From: an uncultured Bacteroides sp.
Lineage (GTDB): Bacteria > Bacteroidota > Bacteroidia > Bacteroidales > Bacteroidaceae
Length of the DNA: 64,000 nucleotides
NCBI RefSeq assembly: GCF_910585845.1
Contig: NZ_CAJUHF010000012.1
Coordinates: 15,814 to 79,813 of the forward strand
Direction: 5' to 3'
Under the pieces are notes generated by a model. That model saw nothing but the letters and a program-made list of their open reading frames with translations. It did not search any database and had not been told where the DNA came from. Of the stretch, positions 24,189 to 32,677 are shown piece by piece (positions within the stretch are counted from its first letter, which is position 1; the number at the start of each line of letters is the position of its first letter). Made by a program: the position numbers and the translations under genes.

Positions 24189-26016
24189 TGATGTTCCGCC
24201 GCTCTTCGGGCTTATACCAGAAGAAGAACTGCCGCTGTGCCAGCTTCTCGCGCGGAGTCTTGGCACTGAACACCGGTTCCAGCGTATAGGGGTGATACCC
24301 TGTGTACCAGGCTTCGGTGGAGACGGTCATCGGGGTAGGGGTGAAGTCTTGCACCTGCTCCAGATGGAAGTCCAGCCGCTTGGTGATGACGGCAAGTTCC
24401 GCCATGTCCTCTTCCTTGCAGCCGGGATGGCTGCTGATGAAGTAGGGGATAAGTTGCTGGCGCAATCCTTCCTCACGGTTGATGCGGTCGAATATCTTCT
24501 TGAACTCACTGAACTGACTGAACGGAGGTTTGCGCATGATGCCCAGCACACGCTCCGAGGTATGCTCCGGAGCTACTTTCAGGCGGCCGCTGACGTGGCG
24601 GGCTATCAGTTCGCGGGTGTATTCTGCTGTGCTCTTGTTCACTTTCGGGTCTTTGCTCTGGTGCAGAAGCAGGTCGTAGCGCACGCCGCTGCCGATAAAT
24701 GACTTTTTGATGCCGGGTAGGGCATCCACTGCATGATAGATATCGAGCAGCGGACGATGATCCGTATTCAGATTGGGGCATACCTTGGGGTGGATGCACG
24801 ACGGGCGTTTACATTTCCGGCAGAGCGTCTCATCCTTACCCTTCATCCGGTACATATTGGCCGACGGTCCTCCAAGATCACTCAAATAACCTTTGAAGTC
24901 GGGCAGTTCCATCACGGCTTTCACCTCTTTCAGGATGCTCTCCTTGCTGCGGCTCACGATGAACTTTCCCTGATGGGCGGAGATGGTGCAGAAGGCACAT
25001 CCGCCGAAGCAGCCCCGGTGCAGGTTGATGGAGAACTTGATCATGTCGTATGCCGGTATGCGCTTCCCCTTATATTTGGGATGAGGCAGACGGGTGTAGG
25101 GCAGGTCGAACGAGTGGTCCAGTTCCGCTTCTGTCAGGGGAGGATAGGGAGGATTGACGACGACCGTCTGCTTGCCTACCCGTTGCAGGATGCGTGAGGC
25201 GGCGTACTTGTTGCTCTCTTCCTCGATGTGGCGGAAGTTGGCGGCCTCTTTCCTTTTGTCCTTCAGGCACTCTTCGTGCGAGAAGAGGGTGATATCCTCT
25301 TCTTGCGGACTGACTTCCTTATCGAGGTAGACCATCTGCGGGATGCCGGCAATCAGTTGCTTGAACTCTTCCGGAGCGATGGTTTTCTCTTCTGGAGCGA
25401 CGGGGCTGTTCGCATCTTCGATATTGGCGGTATCAGCCAATTTCTGTTTCACTCTTCCGGCGAGTTCCACCACAGGCTTCTCTCCCATGCCGTAGATGAT
25501 GGCATCGGCTCCGCTGTCTACCAGAATGCTGGGACGCACGCGGTCTTGCCAGTAGTCGTAGTGTGTCAGCCGCCTCATGCTTGCCTCGATACCGCCCAGC
25601 ACGACGGGAACGTCCGGATACAGTCTTTTCAGTATCTGCGTATATACAATGGTGGGATATTCGGGGCGCATGTCCGGACGGCCATCCGGAGTGTAGGCAT
25701 CGTCGCTGCGTAGCCGCTTGTTGGCTGTGTATTTGTTCACCATGCTGTCCATGCAGCCGGGGCTGATGCCGAAGAACAGCCGGGGGCGTCCCAGCTTCTT
25801 GAAGTCGCGCAGGTCGTCGCGCCAGTTGGGTTGGGGAACGATGGCTACACGCAAGCCTTCCGCTTCCAGGATGCGGCCGATGACGGCAGCACCAAAAGAA
25901 GGATGGTCCACGTAAGCGTCGCCGCTAAAGAGAATTACGTCCAGTTGATCCCATCCGCGAAGCTCCACTTCTTTCTTGGTGGTGGGCAACCAGTCTGTCA
26001 GTCGATATTCTTTCAT
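24124..26016 (-). CDS. YgiQ-family radical SAM protein
   Basis: 630 residues from the ATG at 26016 (MKEYRLTDWLPTTKKE, the conserved start); an upstream ATG at 26040 is possible. The N-terminal cobalamin-binding-like region carries DVILFSGDAYVDHPSFGAAVIGR; the radical SAM cluster is CFGGCAFCTIS (CxxxCxxC); KRPSCIHPKVCPNL is another cysteine-rich site; and the C-terminus has TPTPMTVSTEAWYTGYHPYTLEPV. Function of the family is not settled. Convergent with and overlapping the beta-lactamase gene by 65 bp. Confidence 0.92.
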   Translation of the reverse strand: MKEYRLTDWLPTTKKEVELRGWDQLDVILFSGDAYVDHPSFGAAVIGRILEAEGLRVAIVPQPNWRDDLRDFKKLGRPRLFFGISPGCMDSMVNKYTANKRLRSDDAYTPDGRPDMRPEYPTIVYTQILKRLYPDVPVVLGGIEASMRRLTHYDYWQDRVRPSILVDSGADAIIYGMGEKPVVELAGRVKQKLADTANIEDANSPVAPEEKTIAPEEFKQLIAGIPQMVYLDKEVSPQEEDITLFSHEECLKDKRKEAANFRHIEEESNKYAASRILQRVGKQTVVVNPPYPPLTEAELDHSFDLPYTRLPHPKYKGKRIPAYDMIKFSINLHRGCFGGCAFCTISAHQGKFIVSRSKESILKEVKAVMELPDFKGYLSDLGGPSANMYRMKGKDETLCRKCKRPSCIHPKVCPNLNTDHRPLLDIYHAVDALPGIKKSFIGSGVRYDLLLHQSKDPKVNKSTAEYTRELIARHVSGRLKVAPEHTSERVLGIMRKPPFSQFSEFKKIFDRINREEGLRQQLIPYFISSHPGCKEEDMAELAVITKRLDFHLEQVQDFTPTPMTVSTEAWYTGYHPYTLEPVFSAKTPREKLAQRQFFFWYKPEERRNIINELKKIGRQDLIDKLYGGKR

Positions 26017-26140
26017 GAGGCAAAATGATAAGTCAGACATAAGAACAGGGCAATACCTCCTTATATTCTTATGTCCTTTTGTCTATAAAAAAAAGCAAGA
26101 TAATGTGTCTCGTCAGTCTATGCCAGTGACTCTTGCATGT

Positions 26141-26359
26141 TCATGACTGCTTGGCAAACTGCACTGTCATCCGTTCTCCGTCGTAAATCTCACGGAAACC
26201 GATCTGTTGTTCGGCAAGATACTCCTTCAGGTCATTGAAGGCGGAGGCATCGTCCATGATGATTTCCAGCTTCTCGCCCTTTCCCGCCTGGCATAAAGCC
26301 AGGATGGCGGGAATGAGCGGGCTGTAGTGCTTCTGACCGCAAGTGTCGATTGTTTTCAT
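26141..26359 (-). CDS. Small TusA/SirA-fold protein lacking the catalytic cysteine
   Basis: 72 residues. The pattern DTCGQKHYSPLIPAILAL...GEKLEIIMDDASAFNDLKEYL...F follows the TusA/SirA/YedF fold, in which D-x-x-G-x-x-C-P-x-P opens helix 1. Here the CPxP becomes HYSP, so the sulfur-carrying cysteine is absent; a cysteine two residues after the D (DTC) might stand in. Role unknown. The whole gap to the upstream gene is filled with an 11-bp array. Confidence 0.65.
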   Translation of the reverse strand: MKTIDTCGQKHYSPLIPAILALCQAGKGEKLEIIMDDASAFNDLKEYLAEQQIGFREIYDGERMTVQFAKQS

Positions 26360-26491
26360 CTCCGTTTATTCGCTGTTATTTTGCTGTTATACTGCTGTTG
26401 TTCAGCTGTTATACTGCTGTTGTTCAGCCGTTATACTGCTGTCGCTCTGCTGCTATACAACTATCGTTCTGCTGTCATTCTTCCATTATTC
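26360..26491 (-). repeat. 11-bp tandem array B (12 units)
   Basis: On the plus strand the units are CGCTGTTATTT, TGCTGTTATAC, TGCTGTTGTTC, AGCTGTTATAC and so on, each exactly 11 bp, with alternate units more alike (22-bp super-period). The array fills the space from the stop codon of the 104-residue gene to the ATG of the TusA-like gene with nothing left over. Confidence 0.95.
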
Positions 26492-26800
26492 TTCTGTAGG
26501 GTCTTGTTTGGAGAGCCATTCTAGATAGAGCTTGATCAGTTGCTGCAGGCCGAAGGCTTTCATGTTGTTGTGGTATATCACGTCGATACAGAGGTCGAGC
26601 AGGTCCTTGCTGTCCTCCTCTTGTGAGGCGATGAGGGAACGAATGTTCAGTCTCAGTTTTTCCAGGACGGATTCGTCTACAATGCCGTTGCTGTCAATGA
26701 GATGGCAGAAAAGCCCGTACTTCTCGATGGTTGTCAGATTGTCTTCGGAGATCTCTAAACTGCGGGTACCGCTGGGGTTGGCTTGTATGGTGTACATCAT
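26486..26800 (-). CDS. Hypothetical 104-residue helical protein
   Basis: Acidic, mostly helical protein (MMYTIQANPSGTRSLEISEDNLTTIEKYGLFCHLIDSNG...). No family recognised. A second ATG at 26797 may be the start. It heads a two-gene unit with the TusA-like gene. Its last codons already fall in the 11-bp array. Confidence 0.6.
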   Translation of the reverse strand: MMYTIQANPSGTRSLEISEDNLTTIEKYGLFCHLIDSNGIVDESVLEKLRLNIRSLIASQEEDSKDLLDLCIDVIYHNNMKAFGLQQLIKLYLEWLSKQDPTEE

Positions 26801-26873
26801 CTTCTATATTTTTTAAAGGTTTATACTCAGAGAGCAAAGATAAGCGTTATTTTTTATAGCCACGTATCGTTTC

Positions 26874-29774
26874 CTACTTTTTTGCTTGAAAGAATTGCAG
26901 GATAGAGGCCATAAGGGCATTGCGTGCCGTCTCCTGCCTGATACTTTCCAATGGGAAACCCATGACGAAAGTGCGGTAGTTGCCTCGATAAGCGATGGCG
27001 GCACTCTGATTGCCGTCCGCATAGGTCAGTACGGTGAATGCCGGGGCTGTAGGCAGGATGCATTCCGGCGCAGTTATGGCGTATGTCTGTTCGTTGGGCA
27101 GGCGGGGGAGGGTGAAGGTGCGTTTCAAACCGTTGATGTCGCTGGACGGGGTATCGTTCATGGACTTGCCGTACGTGTACTTCAGGATGTTCTGCGTAAA
27201 CTCCCGGTCGCTTTGCAAACGGTCCATGTCGCTGCCGATGTAGGAGCCGCTCACAAGAAGGTTGCCGCCGGACTGGCAGTACGCCGCCAATGCACGCTGC
27301 ATGGGGGCGGGGAAGGTCTTGTAGGATACGTTACCGGCCGGATTGCTTTGCCGGTCTTCCTTTTCCAATCCGAGGATGTAGTCTACGACGTCGTAGACTT
27401 CCAGCGGGACATTACTGCTTTCTACGGCTTCATCGCTGCATGAAACAAAGCTGTAGCCACCTGCCGCCTGTATGGCTTTCCCGTGTATGAACGGGTAGTC
27501 GAAAGAGTTTCCGGCTATTCTGACTCCTTCCCATTCCTCTCCGCTACGTCCCAACTCCTGCCCTGCCTGCTTGCGCGAAAACTCGGTCTGGGCACCGCAA
27601 AGGGAGATATCGTACAGGTAAGGCACTCCCGGGTCTTGGGACAAGTCGAATCCGGCTTCGGCGGGAGTATCTATGATGGCCGGACCACTCAGACGGTCGA
27701 ATCCGTTGATAATCAGGACGCGCCCTTGCTCTTTCTTAGCCTGACAGGCAGTTAGGATCTCAGAGGGGAAACTCTCTCCTCCGCGATTGACAGCGGTGAC
27801 CTTGAAGGAGTAGACGATGCCAGGCTCTATCGTGACCGTATGTGACGGGCTGCTTACGCGGGTTCCGTTGTCGAATCCGCCGCGTCCGATGCGGGTGTAG
27901 ACGATGTATTCGTGTGGCTTGGCAGTGGGTTCCAGCAAGTCTTCTTCGCCTTTCCAGGAAAGCTCCAGCGTATTCTTCTTCTTGCCGAAGCGTACGGCAA
28001 AATGGCTTACGGGAAGGGGCTGCACGACATACTCCTCTCCGTGTTGGCTGCACAGATATCGGAGGATGGCCTTATAGAGGGAGCGCCCCACGGTGAACTT
28101 GAAGCGGGGATCGTGTCCGAGGCGCATGTCGGCGAAGTTCTGGTGCGAAAGCAGTTCCACGATGGTGGACGGTACGGCAGGCAGTCGGGTCTCACTGTAG
28201 TTGCGGTTCCACAGGCTACGGCGTGTCCAGTCGATGGCATAACGGGACTGGATATCCCGTTGGAGCTGTGTGAGCAGGAGGTCGGACAGGTCGCGCGAGG
28301 CATACCGGTCGGTGCCGCTTGCCAGTACACCGTCGTTGAATTGGGTGGTACAGATGCCCAGTGTGCCAATGATCCGGTCTTCGTTGCTGACTCCCGCGTC
28401 GCTGTGCAGTGCCATGGTCATCTCGAAGGGGACTTCCAACCCTTGCTCTTTGGGGTTGAAGAGGGAGCCTCCGGACAAGTAGTTGACCATTCTGGAGCGC
28501 GTGTTGATGTCGTCGGAGAGGTCATCCTTTCCCTCCCTCCCGCTGTATACGGGATAGGGCATGCCTGCCCATTGGGCAAAGTAACGGGCACCTTCCAGGT
28601 ATCTGGGCACTCCGCTGGTGGTGCCTCCTCGGGCGATGTTTCCCATTCCGCCGCCGAAGCGTACAGCATCTGCGCAGACCACCCCTTTCTGCTTGCTCTC
28701 GTTGCTGAGCACTACCATGCCGTAGTCATTCTTTCCCTTGTCGAAGGAGAAGGTACCGAGGTAGACCCACGTGCCACCGCCAATCTGCTGGTTCACCTTG
28801 AATTCGGTGGTACCGCCGTTGTGGAAGACGATATACCGGGCGTCGCTTACGCTTTCCGGCAGGGTCTGATAGGAGACGTAGACGGCATATTCGCCTGTTT
28901 CCGGGATGTCGGGAACCCATTCGGCGAAGGCTTTGTCCCGCTTCTTCTCGGTGCGGGCGAAGCGTGCGCTCCCGCTGGCGAAGGGGTTCTCGCCATCCTG
29001 ATAGACCGTCTTTCGTTGGGCGAAGCCGGGGCGTCCGGTTGGTTCCCACTTGGCTTTCCGACTTTTTACGTCCAGGTAGAGGGAACTTTGCGGGGTGTCG
29101 TTGTCTACGATCACTTCGTGTCGCTGGGTGTCCCTCTCGCGTGGGGTGAAGACGTTGGCACCGGCATTCTCCAGCATGGGGATGAGGTAGGGGAGGATGA
29201 ACGACTGGGTGAACTGGTCTTCCGTCGTGCAGAACAGGCGGGGGCGTTGCCAGCCCCACTTGCCGGTCTTATGGATGAAGTATTTGCCGTGGCTTTGCCA
29301 CAGAGCGATGTGCTTGCCTTCCAGTCCGCGGCTGATAGTGTAGGGGCGTGAGGTGCGTGTCACCCACGGGTCTCCTTTGTACTTCAGGTCGGTGTATAGG
29401 CGTGACTTGTCTTTTTTCCCTTTCCGGTAGATGTTGGGGATCAGGGCTTCGATGGGGCGTCCTCCGGTCCATACTTTCAGGTCGTAGTAGTTGACGGGAC
29501 CCGGCAGAAGCTGCTTCAGATGGCGGTAGATGGCGTCTACGTTTTCCTGCCGGAAGGGCTGGTGGGAGAAGGCGGTGCCGGCGTAGATGTCCAGTTGCTT
29601 CTTCTGATGATTGACGCGGAAGCTGTCCAGGCGGCAGGTGCCGATGGTTGCGGCTGTGGTGGTGTACTCCTGGAAATAGGTGGTGAGGCGTTCCTGTATG
29701 TTCGCCTCGATGTCCTGTGCAAGGAGCGGGATGCCGTATAAGGCTATGATGAGTGATAAAATGGTTTTCTTCAT
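26874..29774 (-). CDS. Secreted golvesin-domain protein with amidase-like fold (often called xanthan lyase)
   Basis: 966 residues with signal peptide MKKTILSLIIALYGIPLLAQ. Residues about 150-260 and 470-600 look like an N-acetylmuramoyl-L-alanine amidase fold interrupted by an insert: IALWQSHGKYF, LIPMLENAGANVFTPRERD, MTMALHSDAG, TIVELLSHQNFADM. The insert (residues about 285-380) is a golvesin C-terminal-like module (PETGEYAVYVSYQTLPES...GGGTWVYLGTFSFDKG...VVCADAVRFGGG). A fibronectin type III-like segment follows near 610-685, then a flavodoxin/GATase-like region to the end. Peptidoglycan or polysaccharide binding is inferred; enzymatic activity is uncertain. Confidence 0.7.
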   Translation of the reverse strand: MKKTILSLIIALYGIPLLAQDIEANIQERLTTYFQEYTTTAATIGTCRLDSFRVNHQKKQLDIYAGTAFSHQPFRQENVDAIYRHLKQLLPGPVNYYDLKVWTGGRPIEALIPNIYRKGKKDKSRLYTDLKYKGDPWVTRTSRPYTISRGLEGKHIALWQSHGKYFIHKTGKWGWQRPRLFCTTEDQFTQSFILPYLIPMLENAGANVFTPRERDTQRHEVIVDNDTPQSSLYLDVKSRKAKWEPTGRPGFAQRKTVYQDGENPFASGSARFARTEKKRDKAFAEWVPDIPETGEYAVYVSYQTLPESVSDARYIVFHNGGTTEFKVNQQIGGGTWVYLGTFSFDKGKNDYGMVVLSNESKQKGVVCADAVRFGGGMGNIARGGTTSGVPRYLEGARYFAQWAGMPYPVYSGREGKDDLSDDINTRSRMVNYLSGGSLFNPKEQGLEVPFEMTMALHSDAGVSNEDRIIGTLGICTTQFNDGVLASGTDRYASRDLSDLLLTQLQRDIQSRYAIDWTRRSLWNRNYSETRLPAVPSTIVELLSHQNFADMRLGHDPRFKFTVGRSLYKAILRYLCSQHGEEYVVQPLPVSHFAVRFGKKKNTLELSWKGEEDLLEPTAKPHEYIVYTRIGRGGFDNGTRVSSPSHTVTIEPGIVYSFKVTAVNRGGESFPSEILTACQAKKEQGRVLIINGFDRLSGPAIIDTPAEAGFDLSQDPGVPYLYDISLCGAQTEFSRKQAGQELGRSGEEWEGVRIAGNSFDYPFIHGKAIQAAGGYSFVSCSDEAVESSNVPLEVYDVVDYILGLEKEDRQSNPAGNVSYKTFPAPMQRALAAYCQSGGNLLVSGSYIGSDMDRLQSDREFTQNILKYTYGKSMNDTPSSDINGLKRTFTLPRLPNEQTYAITAPECILPTAPAFTVLTYADGNQSAAIAYRGNYRTFVMGFPLESIRQETARNALMASILQFFQAKK

Positions 29775-29879
29775 ATATGATGCTGTTTAGTATCCTTACG
29801 AACAGACAAATATACGGATTTGTTGGCTGGAAAACATGGATTTTATTTATTTATAAAAAAAGTACCACTCCTGATATAC

Positions 29880-29920
29880 AAAAAGGACACCCCTGAACGA
29901 ATGTAGGGATGTCCTCTTTT
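29880..29920 (-). terminator. Terminator of the NagB/PIG-L gene, possibly bidirectional
   Basis: AGGACACCCCT ... AGGGATGTCCT stem with a T run on both strands, 60 bp past the stop codon at 29982. Confidence 0.7.
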
Positions 29921-29981
29921 CCTATGTTGATTGCTTTGTTACCGTTGTATACACCAAGCTGTATCCTTGATCTACCGATAC

Positions 29982-31973
29982 TTACAGCGGAATATATTCC
30001 ACAAACGCCTCCATTGCTTCGTACGAAGCCAAGCCCAGGCTGTCGTACAGGGCGGCTGTGCCGCGGTTACGGTCCTCACTGCGCTGCCAGAACAGACGTT
30101 CGTCGTTGCCCAGGAACGGGGCGCTTTCCATCTGCGACTGGTGTTTCAGGATGGAGTTACGCTTGGCGCGCAGCTCTTCCGGACTGATGGGCACGGCCAT
30201 TTCGATGTTCTCGATTTCCCATTCCGCCCATGCGCCGCGATACATCCAGATGCGGCAATCCTTGAGCCATTCGGCACCCTCTTCCTTCTCCAGGTCGATG
30301 GCGGCGAATACGGCGTCGGTGCAGACACGGTGCGTGCCATGCGGGTCGGCAAGGTCGCCGGCTACGAAGATCTGATGGGGCTTCACTTCGCGCAAGAGGT
30401 TGCGTACGATCTCCACGTCTACTTCCGTCAAGGGACCTTTCTGAATGCGGCCCGTCTCGTAGAAGGGCAGGTCGAGGAAGTGGCAGTGGTCGAGGAGGAT
30501 GTTATTGTAAGTACATGCCGTGCGGGCTTCGCCGCGGCGTATCAGGCCTTTGATGGTCAGGATGTCGCGCGTGTCGATGTCGCCGTCTTTCTTCTTCTTC
30601 AAGAACTTGCGTATCTCGGCGTATTTGTCGGCGATCACCTTGTCTTCGCTGTTGTTGAAGAGCTGGTTGAAGCCGTTGATAAAATGGAGGAAGCGGATGA
30701 CCTCTTCGTCGCCTACGGCAATGTTGCCGGAGGTTTCGTAGGCCACGTGCACGTCGTGCTTCTGTTCTACCAGGCGGCGTATCGTTCCACCCATGGAGAT
30801 GACGTCGTCGTCGGGATGGGGTGAGAAGACGATGACACGCTTCGGATAGGGCGTGGCACGTTCCGGCCGGTAGGTGTCGTCGGCATTGGGTTTGCCGCCG
30901 GGCCATCCGGTGATGGTGTGCTGTAGGTCGTTGAATATCTTGATATTGACGTTGTAGGCGGAGCCAAAGAGGGCGAGCAGCTCGCTCAGGCCGTTTTCGT
31001 TATAGTCCTTGTTGGTCAGTTTCAGGATGGGCTTTCCGGTGAGCTGGCAGAGCCATACGATGGCGCTTCGGATGAGCTTGTCGTTCCATTCGCAGGAGGT
31101 GACGAGCCAGGGGCGCTGGATGCGGGTCAGGTTGCCTGCGGACGAGAGGTCGAGCACGATGTGGGCGTTGTTGTGCGTCTGCAGGTAGGAGGCGGGAATG
31201 GTGTCGGTCACTGCGCCTTCCACGCACTCTTTCACCATGCCAGCTTTGTCTTCGCCCCATGCCATCAGATAGATTTTCTTGGCGCTCAGGATGGTAGATA
31301 CTCCCATCGTGATGGAGCTGATGGGGGTGCTTTCGATGCTGCCGAACATTTTGCATGCTTCGTTGCGTGAGGCATTGTCGAGCAGGATGAGGCGGGTGGT
31401 GGAGTTCAGGCGTGAACCGGGTTCGTTGAATCCGATGTTACCTACGCGGCCGATGCCCAGCAGTACGGCGTCGAGTCCGCCGAAGCTTTCGATGCGCTGT
31501 TCGTAGAGGCGGCAGTATTCGAAGATGGTGTCTTTGGGAATGGTGCCGTCGGGGCTGAAGATGTTCTGGCGGTCGATGTCGACATGGTCGAGGAACATCT
31601 CTTTCAGGGCATTCAGGTTGCTGTTGATGGCGTCCGACGTGAGGGGGTAATATTCATAAAGGTTGAATATGATGACATTTCGGAAGCTCAGTCCTTCTTC
31701 CTGATGCATGCGGATGAGGGCTGAGTAGACGTTGCGGGGGGAGTTTCCACCGGGCAGGGCGAGTACGCAGAAGCGTCCGGCTTTCTGCTTGTCGCGTATG
31801 AGTTGTGCGATTTCGCAGGCGATGTGGTTGGCTCCTTCCTCTGCCGATTCGTAGATGTCGGTCGGGATTTTTTCAAGTCGGGTCAGTACTGACCGTTCGA
31901 ATGCGTTCTCAGGTCTGTAATACCTGGAGGATACTCTGTTGAGAGTGATTTGAGAACTAAGATTGGTTTTCAT
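29982..31973 (-). CDS. NagB-like domain fused to PIG-L/LmbE deacetylase
   Basis: 663 residues. Residues about 20-290 are a glucosamine-6-phosphate deaminase fold (LALPGGNSPRNVYSAL, IIFNLYEYYPL, GIGRVGNIGFNEPGS). Residues about 378-663 are a PIG-L/LmbE zinc deacetylase (IVFSPHPDDDVISMGGTIRR, HFLDLPFYETG, VFVAGDLADPHGTHR). Compared with E. coli NagB, D72 is Y106, D141 is V177 and H143 is N179; only E148 (E184) is kept. The deaminase may therefore be inactive or altered, while the deacetylase zinc site (HPDDD) looks intact. Bacteroides genomes usually label this gene nagB. The leader holds an 11-bp array. Confidence 0.85.
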   Translation of the reverse strand: MKTNLSSQITLNRVSSRYYRPENAFERSVLTRLEKIPTDIYESAEEGANHIACEIAQLIRDKQKAGRFCVLALPGGNSPRNVYSALIRMHQEEGLSFRNVIIFNLYEYYPLTSDAINSNLNALKEMFLDHVDIDRQNIFSPDGTIPKDTIFEYCRLYEQRIESFGGLDAVLLGIGRVGNIGFNEPGSRLNSTTRLILLDNASRNEACKMFGSIESTPISSITMGVSTILSAKKIYLMAWGEDKAGMVKECVEGAVTDTIPASYLQTHNNAHIVLDLSSAGNLTRIQRPWLVTSCEWNDKLIRSAIVWLCQLTGKPILKLTNKDYNENGLSELLALFGSAYNVNIKIFNDLQHTITGWPGGKPNADDTYRPERATPYPKRVIVFSPHPDDDVISMGGTIRRLVEQKHDVHVAYETSGNIAVGDEEVIRFLHFINGFNQLFNNSEDKVIADKYAEIRKFLKKKKDGDIDTRDILTIKGLIRRGEARTACTYNNILLDHCHFLDLPFYETGRIQKGPLTEVDVEIVRNLLREVKPHQIFVAGDLADPHGTHRVCTDAVFAAIDLEKEEGAEWLKDCRIWMYRGAWAEWEIENIEMAVPISPEELRAKRNSILKHQSQMESAPFLGNDERLFWQRSEDRNRGTAALYDSLGLASYEAMEAFVEYIPL

Positions 31974-32023
31974 AATTTATTGGTATTAATAAATTGATTA
32001 AAGCTGTTCGTTTTTTATGGTTT

Positions 32024-32133
32024 GACATTTATGCGATAACTATACGATAATTATACGATGACTATGTAATGTCTATACAATAACTATACGACAATTATGC
32101 GATAATTATGCGAAAACTGTACGAAAAACAATG
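32024..32133 (-). repeat. 11-bp tandem array C (10 units)
   Basis: Plus-strand units GACATTTATGC, GATAACTATAC, GATAATTATAC, GATGACTATGT, AATGTCTATAC, AATAACTATAC, GACAATTATGC, GATAATTATGC, GAAAACTGTAC and a last weak one, with no indels. It lies between the predicted promoter box at 32204-32211 and the ATG at 31973, so it would be transcribed as leader. Confidence 0.95.
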
Positions 32134-32203
32134 TCTGCTTCGTGGGCATGGACATTGGGGGCGTTTTTCGGAACAGGGTATCGCTTATGCACTGTTTCGA
32201 CTG

Positions 32204-32211
32204 CAAATGTA
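32204..32211 (-). promoter_or_regulatory. -7 box for the NagB/PIG-L gene
   Basis: TACATTTG on the minus strand fits TAnnTTTG. No clear -33 TTTG at 19-21 bp, so only the -7 element is supported. Confidence 0.45.
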
Positions 32212-32437
32212 GGACTTTTTGGCAATAAAGTGTGCTCTTTTCGGTAGTTTTCTTTAAAAAGAGTTTTTCCGCCGCTTTTTGGGGACTTTTCTCGTGGCGT
32301 ATGGGCGTACCTTTCCTTGCCGACTATAACGCGGCTCGAAAAACGCCATTTAACTTCGATTGACGTTGTGGGGCCGATGTGTTAAAGTTACGGGGCCATT
32401 TTAACACCGTTCCCTGGGAGTGGCGGCAGAGCGGTGC

Positions 32438-32514
32438 CTTAACGAACCCTTAACGACTCCTTAACGACCCCTTAACGGAGGCTTAACGGAGGTAGAACGG
32501 AGGTATGCCGTCCG
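32438..32514. repeat. 11-bp tandem array D (6-7 units)
   Basis: CTTAACGAACC, CTTAACGACTC, CTTAACGACCC, CTTAACGGAGG, CTTAACGGAGG, TAGAACGGAGG, then a degenerate unit. Unrelated in sequence to array C 300 bp away but of the same period. It lies 160-240 bp after the pbpC stop. Confidence 0.95.
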
Positions 32515-32677
32515 AAAACTGACGAAAAACAGCCGAAATCGCGAAAAAACACCCCGGTTCGAGCGGCAAAACACCCTGGAAAAAAGGGGAAAACAGGTCG
32601 AAACCTTAGCCTTTTTTAACCGTTTTCCGTGAACCGCTTTTCCGGCGGACATACTTTGGGGTGTGCGCCCCGTGCGG

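Noticed and set aside
26327..26528. Leu/Tyr/Cys-rich frames over the 11-bp array
   Set aside because: 11-bp periodicity rotates through all frames, which shows that the array is not selected as protein.
27912..29351. 479-codon frame opposite the golvesin-domain gene
   Set aside because: The minus-strand protein has a signal peptide and domains; the plus frame has neither.
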